Shown here one piece after another: positions 48,060-59,340 of a stretch of DNA of 64,000 nt. The first letter of the stretch is position 1; each line of letters opens with the position of its first letter. Source of the stretch: Rhytidiadelphus loreus (Eukaryota; Streptophyta; Bryopsida; Hypnales; Hylocomiaceae); NCBI GenBank assembly GCA_947034895.1, contig OX344763.1:16337001-16401000 (forward strand). Direction: 5' to 3'. The translations under genes and the position numbers were made by a program. The notes under the pieces are model-generated. The model was given only the letters and a program-made list of their open reading frames with translations, did not search any database and was not told where the DNA came from.

Positions 48060-48292
48060 CATTAGAAGAAATTTCTGGCTAGAAGAAGGCCATTTCAGGC
48101 CTGTTCTCCTGGCTATGAACCAGATGTACGCAGCCAGAATAAAAATAAAATAAATAAATAAATAATAAAATAATATTAAAATCTGATGTGGCCAAAGTTC
48201 AGCCACATTAGACTGTGCATGTGGTTGAGTTCACAGAGTTAGGAAACTTAAGGAACTTGAGGCCATCTATGGCAGCTAAATTTTCCCTAATG
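48060..48292. mobile_element. CATTAG-ended MITE, member 3
   Basis: 233 bp with imperfect terminal repeats CATTAGAAGAAATTTC / AAATTTTCCCTAATG. The interior has an (AAAT)n tract followed by AATCTGATGTGGCC, the same architecture as members 1 and 2. No empty site is available for comparison. Confidence 0.6.
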
Positions 48293-48390
48293 TAGTATGT
48301 TTTCGGCAAGAATATGTAGTGGTTGATCATAAAAAGGGGTTACAATTAGGTGCAATTAATTTATTCATAAGCCATTCTACTAGCATTTAA

Positions 48391-48651
48391 CCCCAAAAGG
48401 AGGTTGCCCATGTTCATATAGTTTATGTATAGAGGGAACTAAAAATGCAAGTGGTGTTTATTGTAGCATAGCATGTTGTATGGGGCTAATTTTTTTTTGT
48501 AGCCTTACAAGATTGATAGGAATGCATGTTATGAAGTTTGCATAGTTTTTTAATAAGTAGAGAATTGTAAAAATAATTTTTTGAATTTAGCCTTGTAATG
48601 AAGGAGCATAAAAATAGTAGACTACATTGTGGTTCTTGCCTACACTAGGGG
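48391..48651. mobile_element. Short TTAA-flanked CCCC..GGGG element
   Basis: 261 bp, beginning CCCCAAAAGGAGG and ending CTACACTAGGGG, with TTAA immediately outside both ends (48,387 and 48,652). Same tip and target logic as the 0.9-kb family but different interior. Non-coding. Confidence 0.55.
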
Positions 48652-50719
48652 TTAAATTCTATTTTCTTCTTGGTAGAGCAATTTGCCTTTGGAACCTTAG
48701 GTCAATTAGAATAATCATCTCTTTTTGGACATCCATTCAAGAGATATTATATTATTAGAAATTTAATTTATTTCTTGTAAATGTTTTGGATGATTTCATC
48801 CTCCAAAAATTATTATTATTTTTTGGTTATTGGTAGCACGTGACAGCGTGACTATGAAATCTATGAAAGATTTTGACAAAAATTTGCTAGAACTTTAAAG
48901 GCTACATTCTACTCTTTAGATGGTTTCTAGCTAGCATCATTTTTAAAATTTGAAAATACAATGCTCATTATTTTTTGTCCTAAACCCTAAACTCTAAGGT
49001 ATTGAGATGTTATGTACGTAAGTGATTGTACAAATTTTAGCTATAAACCTTGTTAGAGTCCAAGCTACACAATATCTACTTGCAAATGCAATTGAACCTT
49101 CACTAGTTTATCTTATGTGACAATGCTTAATCAAAGGCACACTATTTATAAATTAGTGTAGATTGAATCATTACTCTACAAGACTATTTTCATAAAAAAA
49201 TTTGGTATTTACACAAAAAATTTATGACCTCACAAATTTGATAAATGAGTGCAAGCAAATTGGTGCAATTCTTGGAAATTACTTGTAGTGTTGGTAGTTT
49301 GGTAAAACATATTAAAAATTCATATGTAAGCTTTATTGTACTACATGCTACTAGTGATGATCAATTGAAGATTTTGAAATGTTGAAATTTTAAAATAATA
49401 AATTCTTGAAAGGTCTAAACATGCATATTGTAAATTTTGAAATTTATACATTTCTAATGCGTAATTTGTTAATTTGTAGTTTACACATCTATAAATTTCA
49501 AAATTATTAGTTTCAAATTTTTTTTAATATATAAATTTATAATTTCATGAATTTTGGTTCTTTAATTTTTAGTGTTTCAAATTTAGAGACTCTAAAAAAA
49601 AATTAATTGTATTTTTTAAAATTTATAAATTTTTATAAAAACTAAACTTAAAAACTCAAAATATTATAATTGACTTCAAACAATTTAGAACAAACATCCT
49701 CCACTATACTCACAATGATTTGACAAAATTCAAGAACCACTAAATCAAACAAATGTTCATTTGACTTAAAAGGGCATTTATTAAATGGTTACTATCTTAA
49801 CAAATCCTACATTGATCTGATAGAATTTAAAATGCATCATGGATGAAAGGACAAATGAAAAGGTGTCATGAACTACTCACTAAATCACTTTAGCTTCAAA
49901 CACACACAATTGATGCTTGAAAATTGACTAACTAAAAACTACAAATACATCAATCTATAAACCCAACACTAACTAAAGGTCATTATTAAAACAAAGCCTT
50001 CATCAATTAAATTAATTAGAATATTAAATATTAAAAATATTTGAAAATTTAATACATCATAGATTATCAAATTTAAAAATTTACAAAATTTAATAACTTA
50101 AAATTTTTATATTTCAACTTTACAAACTTACAAGTTTACAAATTTGCACCTAAGGAGTTTTAAATTGAAAATTCAACATTTCAACATTTCACATGGTTGT
50201 CATGGAAGAACAACAAAGATCTAGTGTAAAAAACATAGTACCAATGATAAATGTTTTTATTCATGCAATTTTTGTAGAAATGGTTTGAAACAAACCTTCA
50301 TGCTTTTTGCACAATTTGACCAAAAGGGTGATTGCTTCATGCTTTTGGAGTTCTACTTGGATTGCCAAATTTCTTTTATAAATGCTGCACAAGGATAATA
50401 TGGTTCTACCATATTCTTTTGGTAATTTTTGTAAATAGAATGGCTAAAAAATTTAGTACTCCTAAAGGCATGTCACTTGACATTTTGGAGTTTTTTGTAC
50501 TTTTGAGTACATTCTTCTTTGAATTACACAATTACAAGCTAAATTTTTAATAGCCTCATCTCATGACCCCCTCACGCTTCTTGTGGCGAAGGGTTTCAAA
50601 AAATAGCATTGCAAATGCCTTATGGCATATGTAGATGTAGTTGATAGCATTGGTTCAATCTCAACATTTGGAATACCTACATCGATTGATAGTCTGCAAT
50701 TGCTCACCTAGTCACCTGC
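48652..50719. other. AT-rich spacer, no gene
   Basis: Very AT-rich, with many AAATTT runs. No coding sequence recognised. It is the downstream side of the minus-strand PPR gene. Confidence 0.5.
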
Positions 50720-53700
50720 TCACCAGTAATCACCACAAGAACACACGCCATCTCTGAAGTGGTGAAAGCGACTAGCATCCCTTGCCACAATCTCTCGTTC
50801 AGTCACCTTGGAAATAAACTTGGTGGCCGTATGGCAATCTGAACAAACACGAAGATTCTTGTAAATGCGAATTGGTACTCCATGCGGTGTCCGCAAGAAC
50901 CCATAAGCAATGGCCAACTTCTCACTGTGCGAGCAAAGCGCAACTTCTTTCTCCTTCTCATCCATATTCCGCAACACTAGTCGGGTATCAGGAATGTAAC
51001 CATCAGCCCTGATTTTCTCACTCAATGTGTTCAATTCAGCATAGATCTCCTTCGTTTCTGGGTGAGAAGTATCCCCTACAACGAAGCTATGAACCTTATT
51101 GTCAACTTCAATCCAGCTACGACCTGGCTCCTTCCGTATACCTCTCTCCTGCATCATACTGCGCACCCATACCACCGCCTCCCACTTGCCAGCTGCCGCA
51201 TAGATATTCGAAAGAAGCACGAATGCAGAAGCATCCTTGGGTTCCAACTTGAAACACTCTTTAGCGGTCAATTCACCCAACTCAACATTACCATAAGTTC
51301 TACAGGCACCAAGCAAGGCTCCCCAAGTTGCTCCATTGGGTTCAACTGGCATGTTCCCAATGAAGACCTTGGCTTCCTCCAAGTGCCCTGCACGGGCAAG
51401 AAGATCCACCACGCAGGTATAATGCACAACTGTAGGTTCAATGCCATAAAATGACGACATAGCCAGAAAGACTTGACGGCCTTCATCAACAAACCCTCCA
51501 TGGCTACAGGCCGACAACACGGCCACAAATGAGTACGCATCAGGTTTCACGCCGACGGCGTTCATTTTCTTGAAGACATTTAGAGCTTCACGCCCACACC
51601 CATGTTGTGCAAGTCCGCCAATCATCACAGTCCATGTGATTACATCACGCTCATCCATTCTGTCAAAAACTCGACGGGCATCATCAATACTGCCACTTTT
51701 TGCATACATGTGGACAAGCGCATTGCCCAGACGCAAATCTGACTCAAGTCCTGCTTTAAGAGCCTGACTGTGAACGTCCTTCACCCACTCCAATACCCCC
51801 GCGCTTGCATTCAGAATGGTCGCATAAGTGAAGGCATCCGGATTGAAACCTTCCCGTTGCATTTGTAAAAACAATTCATATGCTTCTACACCACAACCAC
51901 TTTCAGCATATGCACCAATCATCATGTTCCATGTGATAACATCCCGGTGCTCCATTCTGTCAAATACTAGTCGAGCATCATCGATGCAGTCACTCTTTGC
52001 ATACATGTGGACAAGCGCATTTCCCACACGCAAATCTGACTCTAGTCCCTCTTTCACCGCATACCTATGAACCTCCTTCACCCACTCCAAAGTCCCTGTG
52101 CTTGCACATGGATTCAAGATGCTCGTATAAGTGAACGCATCTGGATTGAACCCTTCCCGTTGCATTTGCAGAAACAAATCATATGCTTCACCCCCACATC
52201 CATGCTGTGCAAGTCCACCAATCATAACAGTCCATGTAATAACATCCCGTTCACCCATTCTATTAAAAATTAATCGTGCATCGTCGATGCTGCCACTCTT
52301 TGCATACATGTGGACAAGCGCATTTCCCACACGCAAATCCGACTCAAGTCCCGATTTGAGGGCATGCCTGTGAACGTCCTTCACCCACTCCAAAGCTCCT
52401 GAGCTTGCACATGGATTCAGGATGCTCGTATAAGTGAAAGCATCTGGTCTCAGGCCTTCCTGTTGCATTTGCAAAAACAGCTCATACGCTTGACGCCCAC
52501 ATCCATTTTCTGCAAATGCTCCAATCATCACAGTCCACGTGATAACATTGCGCTCATCCATTCTATCAAAAACTCGTCGGGCATCATCAATACTGCCGCT
52601 CTTTGCATACATGTGAACAAGTGCACTGCCCACACGCATATCTGATTCAAGTCCCGAGCCGACGGCATGGCTTTCAACTTTCTTCACCCAGTCCAAAGCC
52701 CCCGTACTTGCAGAGGGATTCAGGATGCTCAGAAATGTAATTGCAGTTGGTACACAGCCCGCTCTTTGCATTTGGAGAAAGAGATTGTATGCTTCAACAC
52801 CATTGCCACTTTCCGCATGTGCTCCAATCATCGCACTCCATGTGATTACATCGGGTGCCTCCATTTGGTCAAAAAGTTGGCGAGCGTCATCAATACGACC
52901 AATCTTCGTATAAATATGCAGAAGTGCCGGGCCCACGCGCAAATCCGACTCAAGTCCTGCCTCAAGGACGTGGCTATGAACCTCCTTCAGCCACTCCAAA
53001 TCGCCTACAATCGAAGATGCATTCAGGATTCTCGTAAATGTGCTTGCATCTGGTTTGAAACCTTCCTGTTTCATTTGGAGAAGAAGTTGAATTGCTTCCA
53101 CAACACAACCATCTTCCGCATATGCTCCAATCATCACATTCCATGTGATGAGATCACGTTTCTCCATTCTGTCGAAAGCTAGTCGAGCACAAGGAACACT
53201 GCCAGTCTTGGCATATGCCCGAACAAGCGCATTGCCCACGCGCAAATCGGAGACGAATCCCGCTTCTACGGCCACACAGTGAACCTCTTTCACCCACTCC
53301 AAGGTGCTGGCGTCTGTAAACGCATTCAGTATCCTCGTATAAGTGATGGCATCTGGTTGGAAGCCTTCCCTCTTCATCTGAAAGAAAAGTCGATGTGCTT
53401 CCACACCACAACCACTGTCAGCATACGCGCCAATCATCACGGTCCATGTGATGACATCACGCTTCTTCATGCTCTCAAACACTCGTTGGGCATCATCAAT
53501 ACTGCCAATCTTCGCGTACGAGTGAACGAGAGCATTGCCCACACGCAAATCCGACTCAAGTCCACCTTCCTGGGCACAGCGGTGAACCTGCTGCACCCAC
53601 TCCACAGCCCCTGCGCTTGCACATGCTTTCAGAGTCCTCATATAAGTGATGGTATCTGGTGTGAAGCCTTCCTCTACCATTTGGAGGAACAGTGCATGCG

Positions 53701-54946
53701 CTTCCGCACCACCTCCACTGTCTGCATACGCTCCAATCATCACGTTCCATGTGATGACATCCCGTTCCTTCATTCTCTCAAAAACTCGCCGGGCATCCGC
53801 AACACTGCCACACTTTGAATACGAGTGAATGAGCACATTGCCCACACGCAAATCCGACCCAAGTCCATCTTCCCGGACACAGCTGTGAACCTCAGTCACC
53901 CACTCCAACGCCCCTGCGGTTGCACATGCATTCAAAATCCTCATATAAGTGATGGCATCTGGGGTAAAGCCTTCCCGCACCATTTGGAGGAAGAGGGGGT
54001 GCGCTTCCGCACCACGTCCACTGTCTGCATACGCTCCAATCAAAACAGTCCACGTAATAACATCGCGCTCCTTCATCCTGTCAAAGACTTGGCGGGCACC
54101 ATCAACACTCCCACTCTTTGCAAACATATGAACAAGGGCATTGCCCACACGCAAATCGGAATCGAGTCCTGCTTCGATGGCATGGCTGTGGACCTTCTTG
54201 ACCCATGGCAACGCTCCTGCACTTGCAGATGGATTCAGAAGGCTCATAAAAGTGACTGCGTTGGGAACACAGCGCTCTTTCTGCATTTGGAGAAAGAGTT
54301 CATACGCTTCAACACCACAGCCACTTTCTGCATAGACACCAATCATCACAGTCCACGAAATCACATTATGCTGGCTCACTTTCTCAAAAGCTTGCCTTGC
54401 CTCCTTCAGTGACCCACACTTCGCATACATCTGAATTAGCGCAGTTCCTACATGCACATCGGATTCAAGGCCAGCATGTCTGATTAAGGCATGAATTTCT
54501 CGGCCCGATTTCAAGGCCGATGGACTGGCATAAGCCTTCAGGATGCTCGAGTAAGTAACCTCAGTTGGCCGGACCCCTTCTTGGCGCATTTGATCGAGAA
54601 CATCCATTGCATCTTGAGCATGGGACTGTTGAGCATAACCTCCAATCATGATGTTCCAACTATAAACATCCTTCTTCACAAGTGCATCAAACACCTGCCG
54701 AGCATCTTGCAATCTCCCACATCGGATATACACTCTCAATAGATTGTTGGCCACATATAGGTTTTGCTCCATTCCACTCTCGATGATGCATTCATGGAGC
54801 TGCTTGGTGGCCGCAAGGTGTGTCTCCTTCAAGCACCGCTTCAGAGCATCAACATACGTGTACGAGTCTACAGCAATGCCTTGTGCGACACAAGTTTTCA
54901 GAAAAGCAATTGCTTCAGTCGCACTTCTTGCGCTTTGCAGGCGCAT
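50720..54946 (-). CDS. PLS-class pentatricopeptide repeat protein with DYW domain
   Basis: One uninterrupted exon of 1,408 codons from the first ATG at 54,946; the frame is open to 55,022 without another ATG. About 35 PPR motifs form an L motif, 11 S-P-L triplets of about 102 residues (each P motif marked by ITWTVMIGAYAE-like sequence), then L2-S2 (residues 1137-1204), E1-E2 (1205-1272) and a full DYW domain (1273-1408). The DYW has the PG box (EPGRSWIEVD), HSEK with His1340 and Glu1342, CSDC with Cys1368 and Cys1371, and the DYW end: an intact cytidine-deaminase zinc site. Such proteins perform C-to-U editing of plastid or mitochondrial RNA. Only about 20 residues precede the repeats, so no real transit peptide is visible from this start; a spliced upstream exon is likely. 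A small PDF-motif gene lies 240 bp upstream on the same strand. Confidence 0.93.
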   Translation of the reverse strand: MRLQSARSATEAIAFLKTCVAQGIAVDSYTYVDALKRCLKETHLAATKQLHECIIESGMEQNLYVANNLLRVYIRCGRLQDARQVFDALVKKDVYSWNIMIGGYAQQSHAQDAMDVLDQMRQEGVRPTEVTYSSILKAYASPSALKSGREIHALIRHAGLESDVHVGTALIQMYAKCGSLKEARQAFEKVSQHNVISWTVMIGVYAESGCGVEAYELFLQMQKERCVPNAVTFMSLLNPSASAGALPWVKKVHSHAIEAGLDSDLRVGNALVHMFAKSGSVDGARQVFDRMKERDVITWTVLIGAYADSGRGAEAHPLFLQMVREGFTPDAITYMRILNACATAGALEWVTEVHSCVREDGLGSDLRVGNVLIHSYSKCGSVADARRVFERMKERDVITWNVMIGAYADSGGGAEAHALFLQMVEEGFTPDTITYMRTLKACASAGAVEWVQQVHRCAQEGGLESDLRVGNALVHSYAKIGSIDDAQRVFESMKKRDVITWTVMIGAYADSGCGVEAHRLFFQMKREGFQPDAITYTRILNAFTDASTLEWVKEVHCVAVEAGFVSDLRVGNALVRAYAKTGSVPCARLAFDRMEKRDLITWNVMIGAYAEDGCVVEAIQLLLQMKQEGFKPDASTFTRILNASSIVGDLEWLKEVHSHVLEAGLESDLRVGPALLHIYTKIGRIDDARQLFDQMEAPDVITWSAMIGAHAESGNGVEAYNLFLQMQRAGCVPTAITFLSILNPSASTGALDWVKKVESHAVGSGLESDMRVGSALVHMYAKSGSIDDARRVFDRMDERNVITWTVMIGAFAENGCGRQAYELFLQMQQEGLRPDAFTYTSILNPCASSGALEWVKDVHRHALKSGLESDLRVGNALVHMYAKSGSIDDARLIFNRMGERDVITWTVMIGGLAQHGCGGEAYDLFLQMQREGFNPDAFTYTSILNPCASTGTLEWVKEVHRYAVKEGLESDLRVGNALVHMYAKSDCIDDARLVFDRMEHRDVITWNMMIGAYAESGCGVEAYELFLQMQREGFNPDAFTYATILNASAGVLEWVKDVHSQALKAGLESDLRLGNALVHMYAKSGSIDDARRVFDRMDERDVITWTVMIGGLAQHGCGREALNVFKKMNAVGVKPDAYSFVAVLSACSHGGFVDEGRQVFLAMSSFYGIEPTVVHYTCVVDLLARAGHLEEAKVFIGNMPVEPNGATWGALLGACRTYGNVELGELTAKECFKLEPKDASAFVLLSNIYAAAGKWEAVVWVRSMMQERGIRKEPGRSWIEVDNKVHSFVVGDTSHPETKEIYAELNTLSEKIRADGYIPDTRLVLRNMDEKEKEVALCSHSEKLAIAYGFLRTPHGVPIRIYKNLRVCSDCHTATKFISKVTEREIVARDASRFHHFRDGVCSCGDYW

Positions 54947-55187
54947 ACCACCTCCAACGACGGGCCTGGACTCTCCTGAACTAGAAGGCACAGTGCTTCT
55001 GATGCCCTTGGGTAGCCTGACTCATCAACGAAAACATCTTTAGTTACCTTTCTAAAGATTAACAATAATTCGCAAAGTCAAGGATAAAAGACCAGAAGTG
55101 CATCCTATAGAGCAAAGAAAGGGGACACCATGTTGAATAAACAAAAATCCTCAAACTAAGTAAAAATCACAAATTTTATGGTTGCAC

Positions 55188-56067
55188 CTACTTCTTATCC
55201 ATAAAGAAGGCACACAACTCAAGTCCTAAAATTACGTACTCGTGCCAGCTAGATTGTGCTGTGCCTTGAGAGTCACTCTTGCGATAACCAGCATGCGATC
55301 GCAATTTGTCTTCAATCATCAATTGGAGCCTTGCCTTTACCCATGGTGGAGTTGACCAACCGTCTATCCAAAGTGCTTCCCTTGTCACCTTGTGTTTAAA
55401 GTCAGGTGATCTGGCATTCCTCTGTAGCCACCACAACCAATGATCAAATCCAGAAAACCACACTAATGTTTATTTTGCGTCCAGTAATCCACAACCTCAA
55501 TCCACTATCCACAATCCACTACGAAGGAATGTATGCAATTAAAGACTAAAATAATCTGAACAGGGTACACTCCTCTCAATAAACAACTAACAATGCAGAA
55601 TTCAAACTTGTTGTTTCCTGGAGTGTCTATGAAAACAAGAAACATTCCCCACTCGTTGATCCAGGTCTTACAGCCACTTCCTAGTCATACCTTGTCAGCT
55701 CGGTTGTCCCACCATTGCGTAGAATTCGCAAAATACTCTTCCCAAAGTTGTTCAACAGTCTGTGTTTCACCTGCATCCACTGCAAACACAATTCATTCAC
55801 GTCGGTCACATTCTCTCCTCAAGGAAATCAAGCTCCAGAAACAACGATGGCCGTATGACACATACCTGGAGTTTTGGAACTCGGTGATGATCTCTTCCAA
55901 ACTGATGAATACGATGAACAGCCAATTCTCCCACCGCTTCGAGCATGAGAGGACGAGAGGACGGATAAAGAGGGGTAGATAGGCCATGGTGACTTGAAGA
56001 CTGGGACCACACGAACATCCTGGTCATACAAATCCCAACATTGCGTCCATGAGCAACTTCGTACCAT
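55188..56067 (-). CDS. Small protein with one OSB-type PDF motif, probably organellar
   Basis: Three exons on the minus strand: 56067-55866, 55779-55691, 55421-55188; GT/AG borders and phases agree, giving 174 aa. Residues 1-67 are rich in Ser, Arg and Pro without Glu (for example SSSHARSGGRIGCSSYSSVW), as in a mitochondrial or plastid transit peptide. Residues about 76-125 read EQLWEEYFANSTQWWDNR, then SPDFKHK, EALWIDG and TPPWV: the PDF motif of plant organellar single-stranded DNA-binding (OSB) proteins. The OB-fold that precedes PDF motifs in OSBs is missing. A PDF-only protein, an OSB fragment, or the 5' end of the downstream PPR gene are the options. Nucleic-acid binding in an organelle is inferred, not shown. 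Confidence 0.7.
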
Positions 56068-57195
56068 TAAAATCAAACGCTTCCCATCAGAACCGGGGGC
56101 TAGGGTTTAGGGTTTAGTCAACCAAGTTCATATCCGGTTACTTTTGGCAAAATGGAACAACCTCTATCTAACATGCGTGTGAAGGAGTCCATAAAGGTTC
56201 AACCCATGTGACAAGTCATCCAACGGCTTAAGTCACTCACGCGTGCACCAGTTCCACAAACTGATAAAAAGCCTCTAGGTTGTTGCCCACAATGCAACTC
56301 TTGTCTGCTATCTAATCGAGTAGGTAATCCCATCACGGTCAGCCTGCATCCACATTGACCATTTGATCAATTGCATTATCGTCAACGACAGATACTTAAA
56401 CCAAAATTACATGGCCTCGAAACACAAAGCACCGATCAGGACCCATTTGTAGATTGAAAGAAGAACCACATGTTCACATCAGTTGGTCAGAATTTGACAG
56501 ATTCAGTACACAACAAACGGATTAAGTTGCCAAATGTTAAATAGATGACTTCTGCAAAACGAGTAGTTTCACATGTTTCAGTTTGCTCTACAGCATGGGC
56601 CATAGCTCCATTTGAAATTCAATGGCGGGAGTGATTCTTAAGCTCGAAGTACGGTAAAGTTAATTGCAATACTAGGCTCAGTTTCAAGAGAGAAATCTGC
56701 CTTACCTCTAGCAATTGAATACTGTAAGTCAGTTTATCAGTATCAGTTTCATTTAATTTTGTACTATGATCCTAGAATAATGCAGAAAATGATCAAGCAC
56801 AAATAAAATCTTAGCATCATTAGTAAGCCTCATATTTCAAGCCTCTCCGAAGGTAAACGGACCTGGCTTCATGACAGCAAGGCTAACAGCTCCATGGCAC
56901 AAATTTGGACAGTCGGTCTTGAAATGTCCAGAACTCTGCCACAAATAACATTCTCATTTTTCAAAACTTTGTGAGATTGCCGCAAGGACAAACCGAAATG
57001 AAACTTCTAGCCTGTTGTGAAAGATTTGACCGGATAGCCATATACCAAACCAAGAAGACATTGCAGAATTCTAAACACAAGCTCCCATCAAAACAACTCT
57101 CACGATACAATACACCAGCAAACCATCAGTCAACTGGGAGGCTCAAAACAGTGGCAAATGAACTCCAAAGCCGAGTTAATAAAGGCACGCAAACC
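56068..57195. other. Intergenic region, no gene recognised
   Basis: Contains GGGCTAGGGTTTAGGGTTTAG at 56,096-56,117 (reversed teloboxes, AAACCCTAAACCCTA on the minus strand) just upstream of the PDF-motif gene, a plausible promoter element for it. The remainder has no supported coding sequence. Confidence 0.45.
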
Positions 57196-57438
57196 CTAAA
57201 ACCTGAATCTGATCTGATATGTGTCCGACACATTAACTCTACCACTATAGATGAAAGCATCATAAATACTTTCCGGAAAAACAAGAATCGAACCTCGCCA
57301 AACGGCCTTCCCGCTCGTCTTACGTCTCCCAGATGGATACTTAAGAGTCACTTGTTGAATCGGACCATCTTCTTCCGCACCTTGCAAAATAGGAATTTCA
57401 CCAGCTTCAAGAGATTCAGCAGCACTCCCAGTTGACAT
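57196..57438 (-). CDS. Possible small gene, unknown function
   Basis: An 80-codon frame starting MSTGSAAESLEAGEIP and containing VTLKYPSGRRKTSGKAVW and SILVFPESIYDAF, preceded by a splice-acceptor-like CTAATCAG eight bases before the CAAATG start context. Composition looks protein-like, with acidic N-terminal and basic central parts. I do not recognise a family. It may be an exon of a longer minus-strand transcript beginning near 58,000, or chance. Low confidence. Confidence 0.25.
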   Translation of the reverse strand: MSTGSAAESLEAGEIPILQGAEEDGPIQQVTLKYPSGRRKTSGKAVWRGSILVFPESIYDAFIYSGRVNVSDTYQIRFRF

Positions 57439-59340
57439 TTGGCTGATTAGCCACCGCTGCCTGTAACTGTAACACGACTCCGAGACTTCAATAATGTAAA
57501 AATTGCTTAGTACCAGCTCGTTCCAATCTCTGGACTGTCCTAAGTCGAATGTAAAAGGAAGTGGCGCTCGCAAAATTCATTGGAAGGATTGAAATAGAAA
57601 AGAATAAAAACAATGCATACACCCTTTAGCAGAATGGTTCAAGCATATCCGACTTTCTATAAGGATATGGTGCAAACTATTCAATTACGTGACTTAACCA
57701 TTGCAGCTCCAAAAAAATCCCCGTGAAGGATATCATAATTAGGCCGCAATTCCCGCAAATCATGGGAATGAAACCGAACCAAGGCGAAGACACATTGTAA
57801 TTGATGAAGTCGCATTTTGGTGAAACACATAGCCCAGACACCTGCAGACAGGATCGCAAGACAGCGCCGAATCGCTCGTCAACTCCAAATCGCACAACCG
57901 GCACTCTAAACCTCCAGTGACGCAATTTGAACACTGTGATGGAATGCTTCACTGCAAGAGCATGGCCAATTTGAAGCTCTGATATCTACTAACTGCCATA
58001 TCGTAGCTCACTGAATGCAATGCTCTATGAATACTAAATTTACAATCCCTAACGCCGTGACGACTGAACCTACAAGCGATATATACGAAAGCGCTCTAGC
58101 TCAAATTGAAAAATAAACTCGACAATCTCTCTAAGGTTGTGATGACGCAAGCATTAATCGTCCCTCCCTCTCATACAAGTAGAGATAAGACCGCGCCGCT
58201 ATCCCCTCCAACCTTAAGCGCAAACATCGTCCTCTCTGCACCATCAATCGCGATGCGTCAGTACGTGAAAATCCTTGGAGCTCCAGCAAAGACGCAAGTT
58301 TAAGATAGTGATCCTATCGGCGAGTCCAAATCAGAAGCAGCATAATAATCGTAATATGAAATTTCCATGAATTGCAACATTTCGAGGAATCACAAAATTG
58401 CAAGAAATTGGCACTATCCCACACGTCGGTCTAGAATCTCAGATCCATGCCAACCCTAGCCTTTAGACCTTTGTGCGCTTCAAATGCCACGCCAATTTAA
58501 CGAATATGACCATAATCTCTTCAATCCGCTCTCGACACAGTTACCGCAACACAACACTTGTGCACGCTCAAATGTTATGCTAAACTCAATACAATGTCCT
58601 ACTACACGAAACAGTGGAAAACACCACCGCCGCGAATCAATGCCAAGTTCCTCGAGCTCCAAAAATTCAAAATTATTGTCAGTTCAACAGATAGTGCTGT
58701 TCCTTCTCGTTCCTTCGCAACGCGCACAAGAACTTCCCTGTGAGTGCAAATCAGAAACAGCACAATTTCCTTGCGCTTCAAAAAACAGTCTTCCAACCGC
58801 AAGCTCTACTACGCATGCTCGTCACACATTGCCTTGCCAAAATCAAGCTCCGACTTACGCAGCTAATCGATACCGCGTAATCGTAACAAATTGTCTTCCA
58901 ACAGCAAGCTCTCCTCAGAACGCACCTCTGTTTCTATTTCAAGCGTTCCTCACAACTTGTCTGCAAAATCGCAAGCTCTACACTGCGCTCTTCACAAATA
59001 TTTCCATCAACCACAAGCTCCAAAATTGCACCTAATCAGTCATTCCGCGTAATTGTAACAGAGCGCCGTCCAACTGCAAGCTTTCTTACGAACACACGTC
59101 TGCTTCAAGCACTCTTCACAACATTCCAAACGCAAGCTCTGCACCGCGCTCTTTACAAATTGTCTGTGAAGCTCCGTCCGCACCTGTTTGTTTCCGCGTT
59201 ATCATCAAAAAACTAAATCCTAAGCCGAAGAATTGACACCATAAGCCATTCATATCCCGATTGAAATCCTGATTGAAATGAAGGCTTCGATTCTTCACCA
59301 CTTCAGTCACTCCAAATGTGGTGGTGCCAAGTAAAAACAA
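57439..59340. other. Moderate-GC region with degenerate CAAGCTC repeats
   Basis: A loosely repeated pattern, CGCAAGCTCTACACTGCGCT then CTTCACAA, occurs about every 60-70 bases between 58,780 and 59,170. Open frames on both strands (for example 58,484-59,035) have skewed, low-complexity composition and no recognisable product. It might include non-coding exons of a minus-strand gene. Confidence 0.4.

Noticed and set aside
52667..54412. Several plus-strand frames of 60-195 codons
   Set aside because: Antisense shadows of the PPR gene; they repeat only because the PPR triplets repeat.
57677..57952. 91-codon minus-strand frame with CGNCG
   Set aside because: Only a chance-looking Cys cluster; no second zinc ligand pair or known domain.
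58484..59035. 183-codon plus-strand frame
   Set aside because: Composition follows the degenerate repeat, there is no recognisable domain, and no promoter context.
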